From: JAFANK01 sp036741695
Lineage (GTDB): Bacteria; Vulcanimicrobiota; Vulcanimicrobiia; Eremiobacterales; Eremiobacteraceae
DNA: 64,000 nucleotides
Reading direction: 5' to 3'
Assembly (NCBI GenBank): GCA_036741695.1
Contig: DAINRU010000002.1
Coordinates: forward strand, 1 to 64,000
Positions 26,830 through 35,787 of this stretch are shown piece after piece. The position numbers were made by a program, and so were the translations under genes. How positions within the stretch are numbered: the stretch's first letter is position 1; the number at the start of each line of letters is the position of its first letter. The notes below the pieces were generated by a model that did not search any database, was not told where the DNA came from, and saw nothing but the letters and a program-made list of their open reading frames with translations.

Positions 26830-28599
26830 ATGGCGTTGGCGATCTCGTCCAGCGGCGTGCCTGTCGGCATTGCCTCGACCGGGCTCGATGCAGACCTCGT
26901 CGAGGAGGTCCGCCGGGTTCGGCTTGCCTCACTCGCGGGAATCGACCTTTGGGATCTGCCCTTCTCGGTGGTCGACATCGAGACCACCGGTTCCGTGGCT
27001 GGCCGCGACGGCATCACGGAGATCGCGCTTGTTGGCGTCAACCAAGGGCACATCGCCCGCCGCTGGAGCACCTTCATCAATCCGGCGCAGCCGATCCCCA
27101 CGTTCATCACGCAGCTCACCGGCATCACAAACGAGATGGTCGCTTGTGCCCCACCCATCGGCGAGATGCTTCCCGCCATCATGGAGTTCGTTGGCGACTC
27201 GGTGGTCGTCGGTCACAATGTCCGTTTCGATGCCCACTTCATCGATCGCGAGCTGTGCCGCCACGGTCACGCGCCGCTGTCCAATATCAAGCTCGACACG
27301 CTCGCCCTTGCGCGACGCACGATCGCCGAGGTCCCCAACTACAAGCTGGGCACGCTCACGCGGGAGCTCGGTATTGATGTCGAGCGTCATCACCGGGCAT
27401 TGGCGGACGCGACCGCGACGGCCGAGCTTCTCATCCATTGTATCAAGAAGCTGGAGGACAACGCGGTCTTCACGCTCGGCATGCTGCTCGATCACCTGCG
27501 CGTGCGCTCGGCCCCGAAACGCCGCCCCCTCGTACGTCGCATGTCCGACGCGTCGCAGCTTCCCGTGTGGACGGCGGTGTTGCGCAGCGAACTCGACGCC
27601 GTTCCGAGCAAACCCGGCGTGTACACGCTGCGCGATGCCGGCGACCAGATCGTCTACGTGGGGAAATCGCGCAATCTGCGGCAGCGGTTGCGGGCCTATG
27701 CGACGGCAGGCAAGCCGGTCGGCGCGAAGATGCGAGCCTTGCGCGCGGCCGTCGCGTCGTTCAACTTCACGGTGACCGGCTCGGAGCTGGAAGCCTTGCT
27801 CATGGAGGTGGAGCTCGTGCGCCTCCACGATCCGCCGTTCAACGACCGGTTGCGCAACTTCCAGCAGTTCGGCTTCATCAAGGTGGAGTCGGGGCCGCAT
27901 GGGCGGCTTTTGACCACCACGCGCCTCTGCCAAGACGGCGCCCGTTACTACGGCCCGTACCGGAGCATGGCAGCGGCGCGCGGCGCTGTCGCAGCGTTGC
28001 AAGACGCGCTCGGTCTTGATTGCGGCGAAGCGGACACGCAGGTCGTGTTGCCGCCTGCCGAACGTGAGGCGTTGCTCGAGGAGGCGGTGGCCTTCATCGA
28101 AGGCAGCGCGGATGAAGTGCTGCTCACCGTCGCTCGTCGTCGCGATGAGGCCGCAGCGCGCGGCAAAGCCGAACTTGCTGCGCGGGAAGAAGAGCGGCTC
28201 GAAAGGTTGCGCCGCCTGCGCGGGCGTCATTCAGCCTTGGAAGCGGCCGCCCGCCTGCACGCGGTCGTGCTGGCTGGCGCCGCGGACCCATCCGAAGAGG
28301 CCTGTTTTTTGTTCTGCGGTGGGCGTCTCGCCGCGCGCGAGCGACTGCCACGGCGGCTGCCGGATCGTACGCGCGCCACAGAGTTGCTCGGCAAGATGCT
28401 AGCGGAGAGCTTCGCGCCCGCAGACGCACCTCGGTGCTTTGTCAAGCAGCACGAGATCGACCAGCTGTATATCTTCGCCGGCTGGTACGAGCAGCGGCGC
28501 GAGGGCCTCTACTATGCGGCGCTGCCCGACCGCCGTCCGGGCGACGGCGAGGCGCTGCGCTGGGCGCAGCTCATATTGGACGGCCAGGCAGTCGTCTAA
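26830..28599 (+). CDS. DnaQ-like 3'-5' exonuclease fused to UvrC-type GIY-YIG nuclease
   Basis: A protein of 589 residues. Residues about 46-200 are a DEDDh exonuclease: FSVVDIETTG, GHNVRFDAHF and HHRALADATATAELL. About 250-330 is a GIY-YIG domain as in UvrC/Cho: GVYTLRDAGDQIVYVGKS, then NLRQRLRAY and ELEALLMEVELVRLHDPPFN. The rest resembles the UvrC middle region with a UvrBC-like acidic helix. This architecture is known in actinobacteria and others but its role is not settled. Damage excision repair is likely. Tandem SOS-type boxes precede it. An ATG at 26821 is the alternative start. Confidence 0.88.
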   Translation: MALAISSSGVPVGIASTGLDADLVEEVRRVRLASLAGIDLWDLPFSVVDIETTGSVAGRDGITEIALVGVNQGHIARRWSTFINPAQPIPTFITQLTGITNEMVACAPPIGEMLPAIMEFVGDSVVVGHNVRFDAHFIDRELCRHGHAPLSNIKLDTLALARRTIAEVPNYKLGTLTRELGIDVERHHRALADATATAELLIHCIKKLEDNAVFTLGMLLDHLRVRSAPKRRPLVRRMSDASQLPVWTAVLRSELDAVPSKPGVYTLRDAGDQIVYVGKSRNLRQRLRAYATAGKPVGAKMRALRAAVASFNFTVTGSELEALLMEVELVRLHDPPFNDRLRNFQQFGFIKVESGPHGRLLTTTRLCQDGARYYGPYRSMAAARGAVAALQDALGLDCGEADTQVVLPPAEREALLEEAVAFIEGSADEVLLTVARRRDEAAARGKAELAAREEERLERLRRLRGRHSALEAAARLHAVVLAGAADPSEEACFLFCGGRLAARERLPRRLPDRTRATELLGKMLAESFAPADAPRCFVKQHEIDQLYIFAGWYEQRREGLYYAALPDRRPGDGEALRWAQLILDGQAVV

Positions 28600-28726
28600 C
28601 GCCTGTCTCAGCTTCGCCTACGCGGGATATCCGTGGGCCCGTGGTGGCGGCCTCATGGGAGAGGTCGGCGGTCGGACAACCGCCAAGAAGAGGAGCGGGC
28701 GCTGGTCATCCGGCGGATTTAATAGC

Positions 28727-29299
28727 ATGAATATGCGCCACCTTATCACCCTCTGCGCCGCCATGGCCTTGTTGACGCTCGGCATGGCAGGCCAGGCCAC
28801 GGCCATCGAGCACGCGAGCACCCCGCAAAACGACGAGACGCGCGACAGCCTCATCGGCGAAGGCACGCTCGTCAAGATCGTCATGCTGCAGACGGTCTCA
28901 ACCGCGCACTGCTCGGTGGGCGACAAATTCACGTTTCGCGTGGTCGATAACGTGATGGCCGGATCGCGGGTCGCGATCCCCGCGGGCACGACAGGCTCCG
29001 GCAAGGTGTCAGTCTGCAAGCCGGCGCACGGCGGACGTCAGAACGGGTCGCTCAAGGTCGATTTCGACCCGATATTGTTAGGCGATGGGACGCAAGTGGA
29101 CGTCGCCATCACGCGCGATAGTGTCGTGGCCGACGCCAACGAGAAAAATGGAACGGCGCCAGCGCTCGAAGACATCGCGAACATGATGGTCCCCGGGTTC
29201 TTTTTGGTGGACTTCCTGCGCAAAGGAGACGACGTGACGCTCGCCGCCAACCAGCCATTCCATCTCGCCGTCACCGAGGACACGTTTCTCTCGCAGTAG
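28727..29299 (+). CDS. Hypothetical secreted protein
   Basis: A 190-residue protein with a clear signal peptide (RHLITLCAAMALLTLGMAGQATA). Its mature part has beta-rich spacing around FTFRVVDNV and VAIPAGTTGSGKV, a pattern seen in periplasmic proteins with a TrbI/SAF-like or OB-like fold. Two cysteines (CSVGD, CKPAH) may form a disulfide. ATGs at 28727 and 28733 are equivalent. The gene ends one base before the convergent FAH gene. Function unknown. The 127 bp before it hold a GGCGGT/ACCGCC repeat and nothing else clear. Confidence 0.78.
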   Translation: MNMRHLITLCAAMALLTLGMAGQATAIEHASTPQNDETRDSLIGEGTLVKIVMLQTVSTAHCSVGDKFTFRVVDNVMAGSRVAIPAGTTGSGKVSVCKPAHGGRQNGSLKVDFDPILLGDGTQVDVAITRDSVVADANEKNGTAPALEDIANMMVPGFFLVDFLRKGDDVTLAANQPFHLAVTEDTFLSQ

Positions 29300-29300
29300 G

Positions 29301-30038
29301 CTATCCGGCCACGATGCGGTTGCGCAGCAACCCGATGCCGTCGATCTGCACCTCGACCACGTCGCCCACGTGCACGGGCCCGACACCGGCCGGAGTGCCG
29401 GTCGTGATGACGTCGCCCGGTTCCAACGTGAATGCTGCGGATATGTACTCGATGAGCGCCGGGATGCCGAAGATCAGATCGCTGACGGGCGCGTCCTGCT
29501 TCACGTCGCCGTTGACGAGCGTGCGGACGTGCAGCGTGTGCGGATCGATGCCGGTGACGATGCACGGCCCAAGCGGTGCGAAGCCGTCGAAGCCTTTGGC
29601 GCGCGCCCATTGCCCATCCGTGCGCTGCAGGTCGCGGGCGGTGAAGTCGTTGCAGATCGTGTAGCCCAAAACCGCGCTTGAAGCCCGTTCGCGGCTCACG
29701 TTCTTGCAGCGCTCCCCGATCACGAGCGCCAGCTCGCCTTCAAAATCGACGTGCCGGCTTTGCGTCGGGTAGACGACGTCCCCTTCGTGGTGATTGAGCG
29801 CGGAGGGGGGTTTCAAGAACAGCAGCGGTTCGGACGGCAGCGGGTTGTTCATCTCGGCTGCATGGTCCGCATAGTTGCGACCCACGCCGATGATCTTGGT
29901 CGGCACGCAGGGGGGCGCGAAGCTCACGGTCTCGAGCGCGACTCGACCGCCGGCAAAGACAAAGTCTGCGCCTTCGATGACGCCGTCGTGAATCGTCCCC
30001 GAGATACGGCAACGGCATAGTCTGCGGATGGTGGGCAT
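29301..30038 (-). CDS. Fumarylacetoacetate hydrolase family protein
   Basis: A 245-residue FAH-fold enzyme acting on C-C bonds or tautomers of 2-oxo acids (for example acylpyruvate hydrolase or HpcE/YcgM types). It has KIIGVGRNYADHAAEM, FLKPPSAL, metal ligands in HVDFEGELALVIG and YTICNDFTARDLQ, and GDVITTGTPAGVGPV. The ATG at 30038 is chosen. The upstream open frame would overlap the divergent dehydrogenase. No pathway partner is adjacent. Confidence 0.88.
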   Translation of the reverse strand: MPTIRRLCRCRISGTIHDGVIEGADFVFAGGRVALETVSFAPPCVPTKIIGVGRNYADHAAEMNNPLPSEPLLFLKPPSALNHHEGDVVYPTQSRHVDFEGELALVIGERCKNVSRERASSAVLGYTICNDFTARDLQRTDGQWARAKGFDGFAPLGPCIVTGIDPHTLHVRTLVNGDVKQDAPVSDLIFGIPALIEYISAAFTLEPGDVITTGTPAGVGPVHVGDVVEVQIDGIGLLRNRIVAG

Positions 30039-30127
30039 GAGCGACGGCCAGCTTTTGTCGCGCCGGCATGCTCTTCCTCGGAGAGTCGCGCGAAGGCGCG
30101 CCAGCGGCTGACGCGCAATAGCCCGGC

Positions 30128-31531
30128 ATGAGCTCCACACGAGAATTCGATTTTTGCGTGCTGGGCGGTGGCAGTGCGGGATACGCTGCCGCGACCACCG
30201 CGGCCAGCATGGGCAAATCGGTCGCGATCGCCGACGGGAACGGCCCTTTGGCCGGTCTGTGCATCCTGCGCGGCTGCATGCCGTCGAAGACCCTGCTGCG
30301 CTCTGCGGAGATTGCCCATCTGATGCGCCTCGCTCCGGCGCTCGGCGTGACGCCGGCTGGCGTGCGCATCGACGTGCCGGCCATCATCGAGCGCAAGCGC
30401 CGCATCATCGGCGGTTTCGCCGACCATCGCATCGAGGGGCTCGAGCGGTTTCCGCTGCTGCGCGGCGAGCCGCGTTTTGTGAGCCCGACCGAGCTTCAGA
30501 TCGGCGATCACACAGTCCACGCGCAACGATTCCTCATCGCCACCGGTTCTGTGATCAACGTGCCGCCGGTGCCTGGACTGCGCGAGACCGGCTTCCTGAC
30601 AAGCGATGACGTCCTCGAGCTGAAGGTGCTGCCCAAGAGCGTCGCCGTGCTCGGCGGCGGTGATGTGGCGGTCGAGCTGGCCCAGTATCTCGCCCGCATG
30701 GGAGTGATCACGACGATCGTGCAGCGCAGCACGACGCTGTTGTCGGCAGAAGACCCGGACATCGGCGAGGCGCTGCGCAGCTGGCTGGAAAAAGATGGCA
30801 TCAGCGTCGTCTGCGGCACCGCCCTGCGCCGCGTTGAGGTGCGGGCCGGCGGTAAACGCGTCATCGCGCAATCGGGCGATCGCGAGATCGCGATAGAAGC
30901 CGAGGAGATCTTCGTCGCGCTCGGCCGCCGGCCCAATGTCGAAGGGTTCGGTTTCGATGCCGCAGGCGTCGCCCACGATCAGGGCGGAGTGAAGGTCGAC
31001 GAGCACCTGCGCACCACAAACCCGCGGATCTATGCGGCCGGGGATGTGACCGGGAAATGGCAGCTCGTCCACATCGCGGTGTACGGCGGGGCGCTTGCCG
31101 CTGCCAATGCGTTCTCCGAGCTACAGAAGGCGATCGATTACGATCGTTGGTCGGCCCGTGCCGTGTTCACCGATCCGCAGGTCGGGATCGCGGGCCTGAG
31201 CGAGCGGGAGTGCCAGCAACGCGGGATCTCGTACGAGAAGGCGACCTTCCCGTTCGCGGATCTCGGCAAGGCGATCACCGCAGAGTTGACGGCCGGTTTC
31301 GTGAAGATGCTCGCCGCAGGGGATGGCCGGATTCTGGGCGTCGCCATCGTCGGCACCGAGGCGTCGGATCTCATCCACGAGGCCATCGCGCTCATCTACT
31401 TCGGCGCTCGCTGCCATGACGTCTTGGAGATGCCCCACCTGCACCCTACCCTGGCCGAGATACTCACCTATCCAGCGGAAGAGCTTTGCGAACGGATCGA
31501 GCACCAGCGTCATGCCGTCGTCACGCCGTAA
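30128..31531 (+). CDS. Pyridine nucleotide-disulfide oxidoreductase (dihydrolipoamide dehydrogenase/mercuric reductase-like)
   Basis: A 467-residue FAD enzyme. FCVLGGGSAGYAAA binds FAD, the redox-active pair is in LCILRGCMPSKTLL (Cys-x4-Cys), and VAVLGGGDVAVELAQ binds NAD(P)H. YAAGDVTG is the second FAD motif and HLHPTLAE holds the partner His-Glu at the C-terminus. The residues are those of a working disulfide reductase. No 2-oxoacid dehydrogenase or mer genes are nearby, so the substrate is unknown. Confidence 0.9.
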   Translation: MSSTREFDFCVLGGGSAGYAAATTAASMGKSVAIADGNGPLAGLCILRGCMPSKTLLRSAEIAHLMRLAPALGVTPAGVRIDVPAIIERKRRIIGGFADHRIEGLERFPLLRGEPRFVSPTELQIGDHTVHAQRFLIATGSVINVPPVPGLRETGFLTSDDVLELKVLPKSVAVLGGGDVAVELAQYLARMGVITTIVQRSTTLLSAEDPDIGEALRSWLEKDGISVVCGTALRRVEVRAGGKRVIAQSGDREIAIEAEEIFVALGRRPNVEGFGFDAAGVAHDQGGVKVDEHLRTTNPRIYAAGDVTGKWQLVHIAVYGGALAAANAFSELQKAIDYDRWSARAVFTDPQVGIAGLSERECQQRGISYEKATFPFADLGKAITAELTAGFVKMLAAGDGRILGVAIVGTEASDLIHEAIALIYFGARCHDVLEMPHLHPTLAEILTYPAEELCERIEHQRHAVVTP

Positions 31532-31586
31532 AGCTGGCGATGCGCGCCGCGATGACGGGGCGAAGAGGGTCGGCGCAGATCTAGCG

Positions 31587-32366
31587 ATGTACCGCAAGCC
31601 CCGTCTGTACGACGTGGCGTTCGGCTTTCGCGACATCCCGGCGGAGTGCGACGGGCTGCTCACACTTGCCGCGCGCTACGGGATGAAGCATCCGAAGCGC
31701 GTGCTCGAGCTAGCTTGCGGCCCCGCACACCATCTCCGTGAGCTCGGCCGCCGCGGCTTCACCTGCCACGGGATCGACATCAACGCGGAGATGCTCGCCT
31801 ATGCTCGGGAGCTGTGCCGGCGCGAAAACGTGGACGTCACGTTGCGCCGCGGGGATATGCGGACCTTTCACGTTGCCCAGCGGTTCGACATCGTACTCTG
31901 CCTCTTCGACTCCTTCGCGCAGTGCACGACCGAGCCAGACGCGATCGCGACGCTGCGCTCGTCCGCCAATGCGCTCAAGCAGAGCGGACTGCTCTTCGTC
32001 GAGTTCACCCATCCTTCGGACTATTTCGGTGCGTCACGCAGCCGGACGGTCGACCGCTGGACGCAAAGCGATGGCGACCTGACGGTCAAGGCGCGCTTTT
32101 CCATCACCCGGGTGGACCCGGTGGCCGAGACCTTCATCGCCAACATGTCCATCGAGCCGAAGGCCGCAAACGGCAAGCGGCATCGTGCCGAGCGCTTGGA
32201 GATGCGCTGGTTACAGCGCATGTGGATGCGCGGGGGATTTCAATACGTCGCGCTGGCCAGCGGCGCATTCGATCTCGTGGGTTGGTATGGCGACATCGAT
32301 CCCATCGTCCCGATCGCGGGCGGCCCTGAGGCATGGCGCATGATCGCCGTGCTCCGTCGTCACTAG
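31587..32366 (+). CDS. Class I SAM-dependent methyltransferase
   Basis: A protein of 259 residues with a Rossmann methyltransferase core: VLELACGPAHHLRELG (motif I), GIDINAEMLAYA, GDMRTF and FDIVLCLFDSF. The C-terminal sheet region has GWYGDIDP. The start at 31587 lies 55 bp after the oxidoreductase stop. An in-frame ATG at 31512 would overlap that gene by 20 bp. The 2-hydroxyacid dehydrogenase gene follows 7 bp later. Confidence 0.85.
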   Translation: MYRKPRLYDVAFGFRDIPAECDGLLTLAARYGMKHPKRVLELACGPAHHLRELGRRGFTCHGIDINAEMLAYARELCRRENVDVTLRRGDMRTFHVAQRFDIVLCLFDSFAQCTTEPDAIATLRSSANALKQSGLLFVEFTHPSDYFGASRSRTVDRWTQSDGDLTVKARFSITRVDPVAETFIANMSIEPKAANGKRHRAERLEMRWLQRMWMRGGFQYVALASGAFDLVGWYGDIDPIVPIAGGPEAWRMIAVLRRH

Positions 32367-32373
32367 CGCCTGC

Positions 32374-33333
32374 ATGCACGTCGTCTCATTCGACTCTATC
32401 TGGAACGACGAGCTCGCACCGCTGCTCGATCGGTCGTTGACCTTCGCGGTCGTCGACCGCAACGACGCGCAACGGCGCGACGCAGAGCTCGCGCGCGCGG
32501 ACGTCCTGGTCAGCGCCCGCTTCACCGCTGAGATGGGGCGAGCGAGCACACGGCTGCGCCTGCTCGTCTGTCCGGCTGCCGGCACCGAGCACATCGACCG
32601 GGCTGCGCTGCCGCCCGGCGTTGAGGTGTTCAACGGCAGAGGGCACGAGATCCCGATGGCGGAGTATACGATTGGCTATTTGGTGGCATTGCGTCAGCAT
32701 CTGCTGGAGAGCGATGCAGCGCTGCGCCGCGGCGAGTGGCGTTACGGGTTCTATGGTGGTGGTGGCATGCTGGGGGAGTTGTATGGGTCGAACCTGGGAA
32801 TGGTCGGATTCGGCCGCATCGGACACGAGATCGCGCTGCGCGCCGCCGCGTTCGGCATGCGCTGCGCTGCGGTGACGCTGCACCCGGAGCGTGCGCGTGC
32901 GGGAAGCGCTAATCTGGAGTTCTTCGGCAAGCTCGACGACGCGACCGATGTCGACCGTCTCGTGCGCTGGGCCGATGGGCTTGTGCTGTGCTGCGAATTA
33001 TCGCCGCTGACGCGGGGGCTCATGGATGCCCGGCGGTTCGGCATCATGAGATCGAACGCGCTACTCGTCAACGTCGCTCGCGGTGCCATCGCCGTCGAAC
33101 AGGACCAGTACGACGCGTTGGCCGGCAAACGCATCGCCGGGGCAGCGCTTGACGTCTGGTACCATTATCCGCATGCACCGGGCGAAGTGCGCCGTCCATC
33201 GGACCTGCCGTTCCACGAACTCGACAACGTCATCATGTCGCCGCACTCAAGCGGGTGGACGGATGGTGCGAAGAGCCGGCGTCTGGCGGCGATGGCCAAG
33301 GCCATCAACGACTTCGCACGCAACAACGCGTGA
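32374..33333 (+). CDS. D-2-hydroxyacid dehydrogenase family protein
   Basis: A protein of 319 residues. The NAD site is NLGMVGFGRIGHEIA. Catalytic Arg is in LVNVARGAIA and the catalytic His is in MSPHSSGWT. The usual Glu-Pro-Leu after the second helix is replaced by ALDVWYHYPH, a variant seen in some uncharacterised members. It probably reduces a 2-keto acid, substrate unknown. It lies 7 bp after the methyltransferase. Confidence 0.86.
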   Translation: MHVVSFDSIWNDELAPLLDRSLTFAVVDRNDAQRRDAELARADVLVSARFTAEMGRASTRLRLLVCPAAGTEHIDRAALPPGVEVFNGRGHEIPMAEYTIGYLVALRQHLLESDAALRRGEWRYGFYGGGGMLGELYGSNLGMVGFGRIGHEIALRAAAFGMRCAAVTLHPERARAGSANLEFFGKLDDATDVDRLVRWADGLVLCCELSPLTRGLMDARRFGIMRSNALLVNVARGAIAVEQDQYDALAGKRIAGAALDVWYHYPHAPGEVRRPSDLPFHELDNVIMSPHSSGWTDGAKSRRLAAMAKAINDFARNNA

Positions 33334-33357
33334 AGCAGATGCGATGCCGCGCGCGAC

Positions 33358-34128
33358 TCAGCCGCGCTCGAGCAACTGTCGCGCTCGCAGGAAAACTCTG
33401 TTCAGCATCGCTTGAGTGAGTAGGCCCGTGTTCGTGTTCTGCCGGCTCGGGTGATAGCTGCCCATGAGGATGATGTCGCTGCGTCCCGGCGCGCTGAGAC
33501 GGAATTCGATTGCATGGCTGAAGGCAGGACGTGTGGGGCTTGTGTACCCGCGCTCCCGAAGGCGAGCGTGGATGTTGTCGAAGCCGATCTTGCCGAGTGC
33601 TAGCACGACCTTGAGCGATGTGAGGATGTCAAGTTCGGCGCGCAGGTGATCGGCGCATCGGACGAGCTGGACGGGCGTCGGGCGATTGCCGGGCGGCGCG
33701 CACCGTAGAGCAGCGGACATGAAAGCGTCTTTGAGTTCGAAGCCATCGCCGCGCCGAACCGAGGTGGGCTGGGTCGCGAAGCCTGCGCGGTAGAGCGCGC
33801 GGGCGAGGAACAGCGCGGAACCGTCTCCGGTGAACATCCGCCCCGTGCGATTGCCGCCGTGCGCCGCGGGGGCGAGCCCCATGATGAAAAGCCGCGCGGA
33901 GGCGTGGCCGATGCTCGGCACGGGTTTGCCCCAGTAGGTCTGGGTCGCGAACTGAGGTTTTTTCTCCCGGGCGATCCGCAGACAGTAGGCGCGCAGTTCC
34001 GGGCAACGCCGGCAGGCGACGATGCGCTTCCTGACGGTCTCCAGGCTGGATCGAGCCGGGCGCCTGCGGTGCGCCGCATCTTGGTCTCCCGCGCGCACAC
34101 GTTTTGCCGGACGCGAAATCGCTGGCAT
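33358..34128 (-). CDS. Type-5 (UdgB-like) uracil-DNA glycosylase
   Basis: A protein of 256 residues. Fe-S cysteines are in VACRRCPELRAYC, then CAPP and VRCADH. Motif 1 is MGLAPAAHGGNRTGRMFTGD, where Ala replaces the usual Asn/Asp as in family 5, and motif 2 is GSYHPSRQNTNTG. The enzyme removes uracil and other deaminated bases from DNA. The ATG at 34128 follows the K+ channel stop by 5 bp and gives the family N-terminus. A longer frame to 34194 overlaps the channel gene. Confidence 0.9.
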   Translation of the reverse strand: MPAISRPAKRVRAGDQDAAHRRRPARSSLETVRKRIVACRRCPELRAYCLRIAREKKPQFATQTYWGKPVPSIGHASARLFIMGLAPAAHGGNRTGRMFTGDGSALFLARALYRAGFATQPTSVRRGDGFELKDAFMSAALRCAPPGNRPTPVQLVRCADHLRAELDILTSLKVVLALGKIGFDNIHARLRERGYTSPTRPAFSHAIEFRLSAPGRSDIILMGSYHPSRQNTNTGLLTQAMLNRVFLRARQLLERG

Positions 34129-34133
34129 GGACC

Positions 34134-35192
34134 TTAGTGCCGCGCACCGATGGGCGAGCGATCCCCGATCCATTGCGCAGGCGTGATCGCCCAATTACGG
34201 GACATGTTATTGAGCGCGCTCGCATACTCGGCGCGCAGTCGCTGGAAAGCATCCCACGCTTGATCTTCATCAGCCAGGGTGTAGCCGGCAGCCGCGAGAC
34301 GCATCCGCGCCGCGCTGAACTCGTCGCGCTCCACCAGCACGTTGTCGTCGCCGAGCAGCCCGAAATATTTAGCGAGGTCGTGAGTGAGGTGCGAGCCGAC
34401 GCTATGCAAGATGGCGGCTTGGCCCTTAGGCACATCCTCAACGGTAGACATGACGAGGGTGGCGGCGTCGAGCATAGCGCCGAGCGCTGCGAACCATGAG
34501 ACGTCGACGTGACTCGAACGGAAGTAGCAGAGCACTGGGTAGGCGAGGTGGGTATCGAGCACCTCCGCGCACCAGACTTGGCCTTGCTCGAAGAAGCGTG
34601 GCAGATCGTGGACGAGATCGAAGCTGGCGTACGTCTCGAGCACGCTGACGCCGGAGGGGGGTGCGCTGCCGCGCGCGTCGAGCATCACCACGAAGACCTC
34701 ACGGCGCTGAAACGACGCGAAGAGCGAGAAGAGGAAGGTGAGGACGATGGCGACTGTCGCCAGGCCGGTGGCGCCGGCGGTGACCGAGACGACGCGCGCC
34801 GGCCATCCGACCGCGACGATATCGCCATAGCCGATGGTGAGGAGCGACGTACCAGCGTAGTACATCGCAGCCCCGATGTCGGTCGGCGGAGGTCGTAGCC
34901 CGTCTTGAAGTCCTAAGAACACGAGCCCGAAGCCGAGGATGAGGCCGAAGACCCAGCCGCCGAGGAGCAGGACCATGACGAACGGCGCGTAGATGCCTAG
35001 GAAAAAATCTCTTCGCTGCGGTGGCTCGATGCCGATGCACAGCCTGCGCCAGGCCCGCCACGTGTAGCGGCGCAGATACGCGCTCACCAGAAGCGCGCTG
35101 CGCACCGGCCGGGGCACGAGCACCGACGCGAAGATATCGAAGATGATAACGGCGATGACCACGAACCCGGCCACGATAAGGACGACGTGCAT
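34134..35192 (-). CDS. Potassium channel protein with uncharacterised C-terminal domain
   Basis: A 352-residue membrane protein. Helices lie at about 3-25 and 68-93. A pore loop with the selectivity filter TIGYGD (119-124) follows, then a helix at about 133-165. The remaining 185 residues are soluble and are not the usual RCK/TrkA domain. They resemble nothing I recognise, with an all-helical look (DLVHDLPRFFEQGQVW). Ion selectivity for K+ follows from the filter. It shares an operon with the UdgB gene. Confidence 0.88.
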   Translation of the reverse strand: MHVVLIVAGFVVIAVIIFDIFASVLVPRPVRSALLVSAYLRRYTWRAWRRLCIGIEPPQRRDFFLGIYAPFVMVLLLGGWVFGLILGFGLVFLGLQDGLRPPPTDIGAAMYYAGTSLLTIGYGDIVAVGWPARVVSVTAGATGLATVAIVLTFLFSLFASFQRREVFVVMLDARGSAPPSGVSVLETYASFDLVHDLPRFFEQGQVWCAEVLDTHLAYPVLCYFRSSHVDVSWFAALGAMLDAATLVMSTVEDVPKGQAAILHSVGSHLTHDLAKYFGLLGDDNVLVERDEFSAARMRLAAAGYTLADEDQAWDAFQRLRAEYASALNNMSRNWAITPAQWIGDRSPIGARH

Positions 35193-35250
35193 GCTCGGAG
35201 GTACCTCGTGCGTGCAGTGAGTTCACTGTTACGGCACGAAGCCCTTGGCG

Positions 35251-35784
35251 ATGGAGACCAGGCATCAAATGCCGCTCAGCGCTGTGATTCTGGAGACGGA
35301 ACGCTTGCGGCTGCGCGAGCTGCGACAGTCGGATTTCGACGAGCTCTATGCCATGTTCAACGACCCACTCGTCATGCGCTACTATCCCGCCACGCGTGAC
35401 GAGCACGGGACCCAGCAATGGATCGACTGGATGGTTGAGGAGCGCTATCCACAGCACGGGCACGGGCTCTGGGCTGTAGAGCGAAAAGAGGATGGCGAGT
35501 TCCTTGGACAGTGCGGTCTGCTCTTGCAGGAGGTGGACGGCGCAGATGAGGTCGAGATCGGCTACCTGTTCAAGAGTTCGCAGTGGCACAAGGGCTATGC
35601 GACCGAAGCCGCACAGGCGTGCAAAGAGTATGCCTTCGCCGCTCTCGGATGCCCGTACGTCATATCGCTCATCCGGCCGATCAACATGCCGTCACGCGCC
35701 GTCGCAGAACGCAATGGGATGTCGGTGTGGAAGACCACGACGTTCAAGGGTTTTGAATCGCTCGTCTACCGCGCGAACCGATAG
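35251..35784 (+). CDS. GNAT-family N-acetyltransferase (RimJ/RimL-like)
   Basis: A protein of 177 residues. LETERLRLRELRQSDFDELY is the RimJ/L N-terminus, EIGYLFKSSQWHKGYATEAA contains the acetyl-CoA-binding loop, and NMPSRAVAERNGM is the last motif. It transfers acetyl groups to an amine of a protein or small molecule, which is not known here. The start may be ATG 35251 or 35269. A VOC gene follows 3 bp later. Confidence 0.87.
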   Translation: METRHQMPLSAVILETERLRLRELRQSDFDELYAMFNDPLVMRYYPATRDEHGTQQWIDWMVEERYPQHGHGLWAVERKEDGEFLGQCGLLLQEVDGADEVEIGYLFKSSQWHKGYATEAAQACKEYAFAALGCPYVISLIRPINMPSRAVAERNGMSVWKTTTFKGFESLVYRANR

Positions 35785-35787
35785 GCA

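Noticed and set aside
26516..27775. Long Arg/Ser-rich open frame of 419 codons on the plus strand
   Set aside because: It overlaps the DnaQ-UvrC gene and the hydrolase in another frame and has the Arg/Ser-rich composition typical of GC-rich shadow frames.
26929..28230. 433-codon open frame on the minus strand
   Set aside because: It is antisense to the DnaQ-UvrC gene and has only low-complexity composition.
28600..28726. Possible small gene between the DnaQ-UvrC fusion and the secreted protein
   Set aside because: The open frames there are extensions of neighbouring shadow frames without a start signal or composition of a gene.
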